Part shown: positions 44,901 through 55,470 of the stretch, piece after piece
How positions within the stretch are numbered: position 1 is the stretch's first letter
Layout of the letters: the number at the start of each line of letters is the position of its first letter
Assembly: GCA_020631735.1 (NCBI GenBank)
Contig: CM036170.1
Location: forward strand, 64,123,737-64,187,736
DNA length: 64,000 bases
Direction: 5' to 3'
From: Saccharum officinarum
Lineage: Eukaryota > Streptophyta > Magnoliopsida > Poales > Poaceae
Program-made: the position numbers and the translations under genes
Notes under the pieces: model-generated
Seen by the model: only the letters and a program-made list of their open reading frames with translations
Database searches by the model: none
Told to the model about the DNA's origin: nothing

Positions 44901-45803
44901 GTTGTTGGCCAGCTCTTAGCTCTATCTCTTGCACTCTTTGACATACTTGTGAGCACTTTGAGCTAAGCAACTCCCTGTCCACTCATCTCTCTTGCTTCTT
45001 TACATATTCGAAGTGAGATTGAGTGATCCAAGTGCATTTGCATTGTGAGATTGCATCTAGTTGGCACTTGGTGGTTGATTTGCTGCGGGATTCTTGTTTC
45101 TCTTGGTGGTTGCCGCCACCTAGATGGTTTGGAGCAGCTTGGAGGCGTTGGCAAGAGTTGGTGATTGTTCTTGGCCACCTCATATGATTGTGAGGGGTTT
45201 GTGCCTACCTCGGCGAAGCGCCAAAGGCAACGTTAGTAAATTGCTCGTGTCATTGCAACCTCTTGCCATTTGGTAGGTTCTTGTGGCGCCTTTTGAGAGG
45301 CTCGGTGTGTGACCGATTAGCCACCGAACCATGTGGTAAAGAGGGACACAACGGGGACTAGTGTGCCGGCAAGCACGTGAACCTCGAGATAAATCTTGTG
45401 TCATCACTTTCATATTGTGATTGATTGATCCCGGTGTTCGGTTATCTTGGTATTTATTGTTGATCATATTGGTTAGCTCAATACTTCGCCCCTCGGTGAA
45501 ACCCTCCTAACTCAACTCCGCATTACCTTCTTAGTTACCGTTGCTAGCTAGGTAGTTTTTGCTAGAGTAGCTCTTTTGTGTAGCTTGCTAGTTTTAGTTG
45601 TAGTTTCCTTCTCGGTTTGTTTTGTGCGGTTGAGTGCATATATATTAGAATTGTGAATTGGATAGGTGGCTTGCAAACAGCTCGTAGGCTAAGCAAAACT
45701 CGCATCTCGCTTTTTGTTATATTGATAAACTTGTTTAGCACACTTTGTAGGAAATTTTAATAGGCTATTCACCCCCCTCTAGCCATCAAGACCTTACACC
45801 AGT

Positions 45804-46440
45804 CCATAACCTCTTGCCTCTTGCTAGGATCTACTGAAATAACATTTTTTGATAACACATGACCGAGAAAAGGAACTGTCTTCAGCCAAAACTCACACTT
45901 ACTAAACTTAGTGTACAACTGATGATCTATGAGTCTGGTCAAGACAATTCTTAGATGCTCTGCATGATCTTTCTCGTTCTCAGAGTATACTAGAATGTCA
46001 TCGATGAACACAATCACAAACTTATCCAACTCCAGCATAAAGACTAAATTCATCAGATACATAAAGTATGCAGGAGCATTTGTCAAGCCAAAGGACATGA
46101 CAAGATACTCGTACAAACCATATCTGGTGGAAAATGCGGTCTTAGGTATATCTTGTGGCCTAATCTTGATCTGATGGTACCCTGATCTCAAATCTATCTT
46201 AGAGAATACTTTGAATTTTGACAATTGGTCAAACAAGATATCAATCCGAGATAGAGGATACTTGTTTTTAATTGTTATCGCATTCAGTGGCTTGTAGTCC
46301 ACGCACATCCTTAAAGAGTTATCCTTCTTCTTCACGAACAGTGTAGGACATCCCCATTCAGACGAACTTGGGCGAATCAAACCCTTGGTCAACAGATCCT
46401 GAAGTTGCTTCTTCAACTCGGCTAATTCATTTGGAGGCAT
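45804..46440 (-). pseudogene. Gypsy-2 reverse transcriptase
   Basis: [56 protein letters not shown] and the catalytic FIDDILVYS are all intact in one frame. It is interrupted after EVMDW by the solo LTR at 43773-45798. This segment shows what is missing from gypsy-1 near 15655. Confidence 0.92.
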
Positions 46441-46443
46441 CTG

Positions 46444-47037
46444 CTAAGACCTTCTTGAGATTGGTGGTGTTCTAGGGATCAACTCAATGGCGAACTCAAC
46501 TTCTCTATCCAGTGGAAGACTAGGTAACTCATCTAGAAACATGTTCAAAAACTCGCATACTATCGGAATCTTGGCTAGAAGAGTGGTTTGGACTGCACAG
46601 GTCGTACTTGCCAGATCTATTCTCCGAGGTAAGACTACTTGAAACGTGCCTTCTCCAATAGGTTCTTTGAGGGAAATAATTCTTCCTCCAACATTAATCA
46701 CTACTCCCATCTTATTCATCCAATTCATTCCTATAATTACATCCAAAATTAGCCCTGGCATAACTATCAAGTTAAACTTATACTGTCTGTCTGCTATATT
46801 CAGGGTTACCCCTCTAACCATCTGATTAGTCAACAGATCAGCCCTGGCTAAACTTATCCGATAAGCACATTCTAATTCAACTATCTTTTGCTTATACTTT
46901 CTTGCAAATGCTTGACTTATAAATGAATGAGACGATCTAGAATCAAACAAAACGACGACATGGTGGTTGTTGATAGAAAACATACCAGCTATCATAGGCT
47001 CTCCTTCTGGGATGTCATCTATGGTGGTGTGATGCAC
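46444..47037 (-). pseudogene. Gypsy-2 protease region
   Basis: The active-site region reads LFDSRSSHSFIS. The Gly after Asp-Ser that aspartic proteases need is Arg here, so the protease is probably inactive. The frame continues to PPISRRS, where a stop (near 46443) separates it from RT. Confidence 0.88.
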
Positions 47038-47039
47038 AT

Positions 47040-48126
47040 GAGCTTAATATTGGTTCTGCTACTTCTTGGGATACGGGCAAAACTTCACAAAGTGCCTAGA
47101 CTGGTTGCAGTTGAAGCACGGTCCTCTTACTTAAGTAGCAGCTCCAAATGAACTGCCCTGTCCTGCCTTGGCCTGTGGCACCACCATCTTGAATGGTTTG
47201 TGATTCTTCTGAGGTTGTTGAGCGTTTTGATTCTTCCTCTGCGGTGGCCTGAACCTTGCACCAGGAGCAGGTAGACGATATGCAGAGGGATTAGCCGTCG
47301 GGGCTCTTGGCTAGGACGGACCTGACTCAAAGGCCCTCTTGCGAGTCTTGGATGCATCATACATATTGTTGTTCTTCTCTTACTTCAAGTAGTCACTAAT
47401 GAAGTTATTGAAACTAGTTCTCGTGTTGGTACCCACATGCTTCATCATCTTGGGATTCAGACCCCTCTTGAAACTAGCAATCTTCTTGGCATCAGGGTTA
47501 ACCATGTCAGAAGCATAATGGCTTAGATTATTGAAAGCATGTAAATACTGAGTCACAGTCTTGGTGCCCTGATTCAGTGATATGAATTCTCCCAACTTCA
47601 TTTCTGTCAGACTTGGTGGAATGTAAACTCCACAAAAAGCATCAGTGAATTCCCTCCATGTAATGTGAGCATTAGGGGGGAAAGTGGTGTAATGATACTT
47701 CCACCACATCCCTGCAGGTCCTTGTAACTGATGAGCTGCATACTTAGTTTTTAATACTTCAGTCATTCTCAGCACATGGAACTTATCTTCCATGGTATTT
47801 ATCCATTATTCAGCATCCAGCGGCTCTGCCGCTTCCTTAAAGATCGGTGGCCTGGTGTCCATGAAGTCCTTTAAGCCGCTGTATTGATTCACCTCATGTC
47901 CACCCTGGTTTAACCCACGACGGGTGTTGTCCGCAATATTGTGCAATGCAGCTTTCATATTTTCCTGCATGCTCTCCATGTTATGTTGACTCCCTAGGAA
48001 CTGTGCAAAGAACTGTTTTGCGGTGTACGGTGGAGGAGGAGGTGGTGGTGGATCGTGGTTCTCATTCCTAGTAGCACTGCCACCTGCCTCAGTGGCGTCG
48101 TAAACGGTACGATGAGTGTTCGTCAT
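47040..48126 (-). pseudogene. Gypsy-2 gag
   Basis: The ATG at 48126 (MTNTHRTVYDA) directly follows TATACAG. A Pro run, the gag core (47380-47793; GPAGMWWKYHYTTF) and a zinc knuckle CFNCNQSRHFVKFC (near 47060-47110) follow. Stops fall at 47803, 47377 and 47128. The layout is the same as in gypsy-1 gag. Confidence 0.9.
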
Positions 48127-48445
48127 CTGTATATTTCAGCAACAATAATTATTAGGTGTTGTTGTAGAAATTGCAAGTGAATGAAAAATTATGCCATACT
48201 GAATTCACTAGAGAGAATAAATTCATACAATAAAACAGAGGCACAGTAAGTCATTCCAATTAACACAACATCACTAATTAGATTACTTAAGCGCAACACA
48301 TCGCGTCCATTACAACCAAGTTGCTAGCATATATACAGACTTTTTGACGTTTAGATATCACCACAAACACATCCAAGTTTTCCAACATTACATCAACATC
48401 TTAGTCTTTCTACTCATGAGTACATGCTAGATATGCCAACCCTGC

Positions 48446-49583
48446 TGTCAGGTACCTAAAACTAGGGGTACCCACAACCAACAATTAAGAAAAACAAAAC
48501 GCTACCCGCAAACGAGACGAGCCAAAATAGTGGACGAAACACCTCGACTGCGTTCTGACTCGCACGAGGCCAGCTTGACGGGACGCCTCGACTACGTTCT
48601 GACTCGTATGAGGCACCCTCGATGGGACACCTCGACCGTGTCCCGACTCGTACGAAGCTCGTTCGACAAGGCATCTCGACGATCGACAATCTCCGACTCG
48701 CACGACCCCGGGTCGAAACACTCGACCCATTCTATCCACCTACTCTGAGACAAAAGTCAGAGTATTTAATACGACTACCTACTACCTCCTACCGTCATGT
48801 CTACAGTTGTGACCGACGTGGAAGCAATGCAGGTGTCAGGTCTCACTTTTTACCACCCATCCCGGGATGGGAGGTGAAAACCTGTCACTATATACACCAT
48901 ACCGCACACTATTTTGCTACTGGTCACCCTCGAGGGTGAATACGACAAGGTCCGTATCCCACGATCTTGGGGATTCGGCCTTATCCGCCCGTCCTCGACC
49001 CGGCCTCGACCCAGCCTCGACCCATCGCCGGTCAGCAGGGAGGAAAGGCCAACGTGGCACGGGACTCAGGATCTTTTCACCGTCTCATCCCCTACGTCAC
49101 CATGGTGTCCAGGGATGGCTGACCATTCCTAGGGCATGTCGCTACAGTCACCTCCACAGTGATCGACAAAACTTCACCTCAAGGCACCCCGATGTCCTGG
49201 CCTCCTCTTACCCTATAAAAGGGTAGACCAGGGCTCTACAAGAAAGGGGGCGAAAAAGGAACGGACAAGGCAAGACGCAAGCCAGAAGCCATGCTCAAAC
49301 GAGCAAAGGCACACCACCCACAAATCAACATCTCAAGCAATCTCCTTGTACTCTCACTTTCCCTTTGAGACCTGGGCTCGGTTCCCTCTCTCACAGCTTG
49401 TAACCCCTACGCAAGCACTTCGGTGCAAGGAAATACAATACTCCCCCTCCCCACTGGACGTAGGGCCTTCTCTTGCCTGAACCAGGATAAATCCCCATGT
49501 ATTCTCCTTGCATCACCATCCAGATTAGGGACACGCAGCACTCACTCGTCAGCTTAGGACCCCCGTAGGACCAAACGCCGACA
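48446..49583 (+). mobile_element. Solo LTR, probably gypsy, between gag and the H3-tail ORF of gypsy-2
   Basis: TGTCAGGTACC...AAACGCCGACA (1138 bp), flanked by CCTGC (48441-48445) and CTTGC (49584-49588), one change. A TATA box (CCCTATAAAAGGG, 49214-49220) shows that it points to the plus strand. Repeated GACTCG(T/C)A(C/T)GA and CCTCGAC motifs fill 48540-48730 and 48990-49030. Family assignment uncertain. Confidence 0.8.
49214..49220 (+). promoter_or_regulatory. TATA box of the solo LTR
   Basis: ACCCTATAAAAGGGTAG, typical of LTR promoters. Confidence 0.65.
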
Positions 49584-49638
49584 CTTGCAAAAGATCATCG
49601 CAAACGAAACCCTAGTAGCTAGCGCATCAATGACTATC

Positions 49639-50714
49639 CTACTCATTGTGATCGCTATCTAAGTCAGAGACGTCCCCATGGTCAGCATCAACATCATCAT
49701 CCTCAGCTAGGGCCTCAGGCTCTTCGGGATCCTCGTCCTCATCTAGATCCATCTCTGCTGCTCCAGGAGGAACGTAAGGGTGGAGCTGGTTTTTTTAGGG
49801 AAAGGGTGGAGCTGGTTGTGTAGCTGGTGAACCTCCTCGTGCAGGTGGTCGTTGTATTCTTCAACACTGACTAGTTGCTGCTCTAGCTCAACCTGTCGAG
49901 CTCTCAGAACATCTTCCTCTGACCAGGCTTCATTCCTTTGCTGGAGCACATAGATCAACATGTGGTCACCATTCCTGTTAGCGGTGGTCAGATGCTCAAG
50001 CTGCTCTCTCAGTACACGTATGTCTCCCTCATATACTCTAGTCCTCTATGTCGCCTGATCTCTGTGGCGGGTTAACTAAGCCATCTCTGCATTGAGCCTT
50101 TTGATCTCAGCGTCGTGGTCCCTCTAAAGCTGGCGCCTGTTATTGCGGGCCTAGCCAAGATCACCAAACACACGTCTCAGGCTGCCTTCTACTCCATAAA
50201 AAGCCTTCATCACTACGAACATAGCGCTCATGGCAAGGTTATCACTGTTCTACCTTTTTGTTGCTCTAATCTCTAGAGATCTTCCTCTTGCCTACTACCA
50301 CGAGTTAGTGGAGGGGTTGCCCCTTGGAAAGACTCCAGCCATAGCGGCTGCCAAGTCCTAAGGAAAATGATCCATAATGTCCCTCAGTATCCCAAGAGTT
50401 GCCCTGTCAGCCGCTTCCTCAGCGGTCCTGCCAGTTGACTCATAGCGCCAACTGGTCCACTCAGAACCATTACCTCTAGGACGAACAACGGCCTCCACAG
50501 TGACCAACAAACCATCACCTAACTACTCATTTGTCCAGAAATAGCAGAGCTCCATTCCATTAGGATAGCCTACATGGCTGAGCACTCTCCATAAGAGCAT
50601 AGGTATCCCATACTCTCCAAGAAAAGGTTGTCACTTATGGGTACATGGAGCAAGCTGGTGGCGGGGAGCTCTACCTCTGGTGGACTTGCGAGCTGTCTAC
50701 CTAGTGCGTGACAT
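49639..50714 (-). pseudogene. Histone H3 tail-mimic ORF of gypsy-2, long form, degenerate
   Basis: The ATG at 50714 directly follows CTACAG. The product starts SRTR, an in-frame TAG, then TARKSTRGRAPRHQLAPC. It matches the H3 tail at about 15 of 21 positions and keeps R8-K9-S10-T11 and R17. A central region follows that gypsy-1 lacks (about 49990-50630; e.g. GNGSEWTSWRYESTG, ATLGILRDIMDHFP, AMSAMFVVMKAFYGVEGSLR), then the coiled coil (DAEIKRLNAEMA, EVELEQQLVSVEEYND-like) and an acidic tail (EMDLDEDEDPEEPEALAEDD). It stops at 49639. Several TAG/TGA stops and a duplicated 20-odd-base segment near 49780-49820 disrupt it. Ser at position 2 still permits Met removal. Function unknown. Confidence 0.8.
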
Positions 50715-51491
50715 CTGTAGCAAAATTTTATGACTCTCATGAGAATGAATATTAAGTTGTCATTTTTATCAAAATGAGATAATCAACTTATAAGGGGACG
50801 AATAATGCCATGAATGATATGCACAACAACATGATACGTGCACGTTTCGTACGTCCTCACAAACTTAGAAAATAACAATAAGTCCTAGCGATATAGACGG
50901 TGGCATACAACGATCTCCATATACATAACTAATACGTACTACACGATAGCGCTGTTATGTACCTGCAGAAGATCCATTTTAGCCCAACCCTCACAGTATG
51001 AATATTATGCATGAAAGCGGTAAAGTAATCTACTCGCTCTACACACATCCCCAGATACGCATAGAATAGTAGCAACTACCCGAACCATCGTCCTATTGAC
51101 GGCATCGTCACCACAGGACGGAATTACCCACACATTGGATACCTTCATATAAACATGCATATAACATGTTCATAATTCGGCATCATATAAGCACATCCCT
51201 AGATCAGTAGTGTATCTGATCATGCTCTAACAACTCCCACTTACCGAGGTGTAAAGGCCATTGATCCATATATTACCACACATGTGAATGGCAATCATAC
51301 AATAGCACGCCGTATGAGCAATGAAATAGAAATATGATGAAGGGCCCCCAAGTCAGTACTTAAATAAGCCACCTAAAGTTCTTAACTGGACATAAATGAT
51401 ATGACCACTGGCACACTATTAAATTTTAAATCATAGGTTTAAAGACTGTTTTATTTTAAATACACATGTGAACAGTACCCTGCTAAACCTT
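50715..51491 (-). other. Untranslated leader of gypsy-2
   Basis: Homologous in part to the gypsy-1 leader (TTTAGGTGGCTTATTTAAGT near 51360 on the minus strand). It ends in TTTTGCTACAG before the H3-tail ORF. No genes seen. Confidence 0.6.
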
Positions 51492-51503
51492 GCTCTGATA
51501 CCA
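51492..51503 (-). other. Primer-binding site of gypsy-2 (Met tRNA type)
   Basis: Minus-strand TGGTATCAGAGC, the standard plant Met-tRNA PBS sequence, two bases from the LTR. Confidence 0.92.
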
Positions 51504-51505
51504 AC

Positions 51506-53756
51506 TATAACAAAACCGACCAATTATACGAAATTAAGTACGAAAATCATCCGCTGAAGCAGATAATTTAGCAAACTTAAGCCCGTATAACCCGGTAGTC
51601 TGTGAAACCACGAAGGATTTCAAACCAACCAACATACAAACTAAAATCATACAAGTTTAGCAGCCACAGTCACATATTACATACAGTTCGCAACAACACT
51701 GAGATACATTGGAGTTTAAAACATAGAGTTATTACAAACCGAGTTCATAATAAAGTAACAGAAGCAAATAGTTTTAAGACCACACACATGTTTAGTTCAG
51801 ATACAGTGCTAGGAGATAGTCATTTCTAACAAAAGCATCAGATAAGACATACAAAACGACCATGCCCTTGGTCCTAGTTGTCGCTCATCGCAGGGTACAG
51901 GCAGTTAATGCAATACTCATAGCACATCTGACCATCTGCAATAATTATGGGAACAACGCCATGAGTACGGGAAAGTACTCAGCTAGACTTACCCATTTTA
52001 AACTAAAATAAAGTGACACCAAGGAGTATGCAAGGCTTTCTTTAGTGGACTAGCGGACTCATTTGTGAAAGAGCAATAAGTTAACATAATGAACCATTTA
52101 AGTACTTTGCATCATCTTTATTATAACCTATCAAGCTAGGTAAGCACCTATACTATAGCAATCACTTGATTAACCAATATCATCCAGTTATCAACTTAGA
52201 TTTAATATTTCCAACATCATCCATATAACCATCAGTGTTCCATCATCATTACTACGATGCCGTAACTCGAGTCAAGTGCTCACTATTTAGGAGCGATGGC
52301 GATTCGAATCGATTCCTAACTAGCTAGTGATTTATTCTTCACACAAACCATACTCACCGATCAAGTGAGATACAGATCATCAATGACACTATCCAGGTAA
52401 ACGTCGTGGGACAAACTGGGCCCACAGTACTCAGGGACCACCCGATTGCCAGGAATCAGGTCTTGCTTGCCCTCGGTCTCACTCTTCGTGCCCCTGTCAT
52501 ACCCCATTCAGTACCAATACACGCACCCGTGTAGATCCTGGCCTGAATAATGCCACTACCTTCGCGGTCGAAAGGTATTTTATTCGGCCAGCTAAATGTG
52601 AGGCATGCGTTCAACATGACAAGAGAGATGAGCAACGATCGGTCCTTAATCGATACAGACGGAAAACTAATCGCACCCCAGAACCATGTCAGGTTACTTT
52701 CAACTTTTCCGTCCGGTCTTAAATTATCCAATAACACATGGTTATTTCTAGGACATCATCCATTCCATAGCTAAAGTATTCCAGTAACCACCTATAATTG
52801 CAGGTGATAGAAAATCACCGATCGCTACCGGTCTAAGCAGGGCTAAGCAGTTATTCGATCCTAAACCTAACAGGATAAGAATATAATAAGATAGGCAAGG
52901 ATAGTAATAAATACATCAATAGTTTCACTCAACTCCTATAATTTAATGCAACAATATAAACGACTCATATATAAAAGATTGTTTTTTATAAAGTAGGAGA
53001 CTTAGAATGTTCTGGGGCTTTGCCTCGTTCAAAGGAACTAGGTTGATGGTCCATGCACTCTGGCAAGTCCTCTCCTTGCTCCTCTACCTCTGGCACCTCC
53101 TATGCCTAGATTTCCCGTGAGTCGGCCCCAGCCTGCTTCTTTTGTACTGCTACCGGCACTTCCTCCTGCGATCCTGTATGATGCAATTGTATAAGTAATT
53201 ATGCAAGTGGTGCATCGGATGTGATAACATATGATGATCATGATGACATGCAAGGCAGATGAACACACTTAGATTTATTGGATAGAATAGAGATAACACT
53301 CTTCTACTAGGTAGTCAACATCATCCAAGGACATGTACCACGAGTATATGTCATCTACTGCATTCTCTTCTATTACTAACCCCCGTTACTTTTCCGCTAA
53401 CTACATATAGCCCTAACACAAGTGCTACTATACTTTGTCACCACAACTATACTAACATGCCAAGCGACATCAGCAAGTTATTTGATGCTTCAAAGATACA
53501 CCAAAGCTACTCCATTAAACTAATCATGCATAAAGAATATTACTTTTATTTTACTTTAAACTAAGGTTACAACAGCAACATGTATTTCTATTGTATAGAA
53601 AAATCTAGAAAAATTATAGTAGCATAGTCATACCATAAGTAGTCTACCATAAATTTTTTATGGCAATTGTATAAGTAAAACTGCCTACATAAAAATGACA
53701 AGCTAGGGTATATAAATGAGCATAAAAATACTTTGTGCTATGAAAAGTATCAAACA
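51506..53756 (-). repeat. 5' LTR of gypsy-2, truncated
   Basis: It matches 37997-40215 of the 3' LTR closely, then stops at GTATCAAAC. About 1.4 kb, including the LTR's transcriptional start side and GC island, is missing. It contains a copy of the EDLPEC peptide on the minus strand (about 53000-53170), disrupted by an indel after the core. Unrelated host sequence begins at 53757. Confidence 0.9.
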
Positions 53757-53786
53757 CCTGGTAGGCTGGTACATCCATCATCTTGG

Positions 53787-54048
53787 TATTCTCTCCATCC
53801 ATGAAAACATGCAATTCTAGTACAGTGTCACGTTTTAGTATCTTAACTTTGACCGATTATAAATAAAAAAGTATCAATGTTTATGATATCAAATAAATAT
53901 CATTGGATTAATTATGAAAATATATTTTCATAATACATTAATTTAGAGCCATAAATATGAATACTATTCACTATAAATTTGGTCAAATGTGAACTATTTT
54001 TTCTGGCACGTAACCTATAGTTGCATGTTTTTACGAACGGAGGAAGTA
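53787..54048. mobile_element. Stowaway-like MITE
   Basis: The terminal inverted repeats, about 34 bp, pair TATTCTCTCCATCCATG... with TACTTCCTCCGTTCGTA... (ending ACGGAGGAAGTA), and both continue into AAAACATGCAA. TA duplications and an AT-rich interior fit the Tc1/mariner Stowaway group. Confidence 0.8.
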
Positions 54049-54092
54049 TGTTAGCATCTTGAATTGCCCATGAATACGAGCTCGGCTGGCTA

Positions 54093-54333
54093 GGCCTTGT
54101 TAGTTCGCGAAATTTTTTGGAAAATGATAATGTAGCGCTTTAATTGTTATTTGGTAATTAGTGTCCAATTATGGTCTAATTAGGCTTAAAAGATTTGTCT
54201 CATAAATTTCGTCTAAACTGTATAATTAGTTTTATTTTTTATCTATATTTAATGCTTTATGCATATGTCTAAAGATTCGATATGATATGGAATCTTAAAA
54301 AGTTTTATAAAATTTTGGGAACTAAATAGGGCC
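54093..54333. mobile_element. Tourist-like MITE, copy 1
   Basis: Ends GGCCTTGTTAGTTC... and ...GAACTAAATAGGGCC (inverted). Interior GTCTAATTAGGCTTAAAAGATT matches the copies at 55227 and 61308. TAA lies on the right; the left flank is CTA. Confidence 0.8.
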
Positions 54334-54336
54334 TAA

Positions 54337-54777
54337 GGCTATCCGCACTCATGGATCTCTATATTTATCATCTATACGTCCTAGTCAGCAAGATTCTCTC
54401 CTCTATACTCAATTCTCCTGCACCCATCCATCCTCTATATCATCCTCTATCTACTCTATCCACTGTGAGACCCACTTGTCACTTTATCTAAATATATCTA
54501 TGTGTGATATAGTTTTGAAGGATTTATTGAGACGAATTTAATGGTGCAATCGAAATTTAATTTGGATTTTTGGTTTGTGAGTTATAGCATTTTTTCCCTT
54601 TGTTTAGCTAGTGGGGCCCGCTACTGCCCACTATAGAGTAAGCACTGTACTACTCTAAATATAGAGTGAGAGAAATGATATAGTATCGTTTTAGAGTAAC
54701 TAGTGCAGTAGTTTTTACTCTATATTCATACTCTAAAGCTTTAGAGTATCCTTTAGAGTATCCCACTGCGCGTAGTC
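54337..54777. mobile_element. MITE with TAA duplication, abutting Tourist copy 1
   Basis: Termini GGCTATCCGCACTCATGGAT and (inverted) GACTACGCGCAGTGGGATAC, flanked by TAA at 54334-54336 and 54778-54780. 441 bp, PIF/Harbinger-like by its target duplication. Confidence 0.7.
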
Positions 54778-55000
54778 TAAGCTGGGCACCAAGCGATAGC
54801 GGCGGTCCAGGAACAGTAGGGGGCATCTGGAGCAGCGCCGTCCCTGAATTCCGTTACTAGCTATGGGGAGCATCATGCCATCAGCTAGCCCATCATGCAT
54901 GATCTGAAGAGATCAGCTAATGGTTGGTCGTGTGGTGCAGTCGTTAGGCTCGTATACATACAGACTGTTCTTCCTCTTTGTTGCTCACTGTTCTACTTGA
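54778..55000. other. Host DNA, nothing recognised
   Basis: About 220 bp between MITEs; no coding or repeat signal that I can support. Confidence 0.4.
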
Positions 55001-55113
55001 CTTGTTCGCTTGGGTTGATCTGGCTGGCTGAAAGTACTCCTAGCTGATATTTTATGAGAGAAAAACATTGCTGGTTGGCTGGCTGATTTGGCTGATAATC
55101 TCAAACGGAACAG
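55001..55113. mobile_element. Small hAT-like MITE
   Basis: About 113 bp with inverted ends (TTGTTCGCTTGGG / CTCAAACGGAACAG) and the interior GAGAGAAAAACA common to a small grass MITE family. A related piece is at 61012-61108. Confidence 0.6.
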
Positions 55114-55226
55114 GCTGACCTTTGGCACCTTGTACACAATCTCTCACTATTCCACTTTTTGTCACGTAAGGAACAAGGTAGGGGCCGCGGATTGAGTGGT
55201 TGAATGCCAAATGATTCAACAGATAA

Positions 55227-55470
55227 GACCTTGTTTAGATGGCCAAAAAGTATCAAAAATTTTTGTATAGTAACTGTCACATCGAATCTTTGGACGTATG
55301 CATGGAGTATTAAATGTAGGTAAAAAAATAACTAATTGCACAGTTTGTCTGTAAATGTCAAGATGAATCTTTTGAGCCTAGTTAGTCCATGGTTAGACAA
55401 ATTTTATCAAATAACAACGAAAAGTGCTACAGAAATTTTTCCCCAAAAATTTTCATAACTAAACGGGGCC
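55227..55470. mobile_element. Tourist-like MITE, copy 2 (opposite orientation)
   Basis: GACCTTGTTTAGATGG...CTAAACGGGGCC with TAA at 55224-55226 and 55471-55473. The interior is the reverse complement of copies 1 and 3. Confidence 0.85.

Larger units (their letters stand above)
43773..45798 (+). mobile_element. Solo LTR of a SIRE/Maximus-type copia element inside gypsy-2 pol
   Basis: TGAAAGCTCTATGTTTGG...CATCAAGACCTTACA (2026 bp) with CCAGT on both sides (43768-43772 and 45799-45803). Removing it rejoins the RT frame (EVMDW with WKA). It carries a cluster of CGACAGACGC motifs (44385-44845) in place of the GACCGGACGCG motif, followed by a TATA box at 44893. Confidence 0.93.
37997..53756 (-). 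mobile_element. Gypsy-2: older chromovirus-type Ty3/gypsy element with an H3-tail ORF
   Basis: Minus-strand order: truncated 5' LTR (51506-53756), PBS, leader, H3-tail ORF, gag, protease, RT, RNase H, integrase, chromodomain-like end, PPT, 3' LTR (37997-41642). Two solo LTRs lie inside it (43773-45798 and 48446-49583). Many stops and indels show greater age than gypsy-1. The outer part of the 5' LTR is missing, so no target duplication can be identified. Confidence 0.9.
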
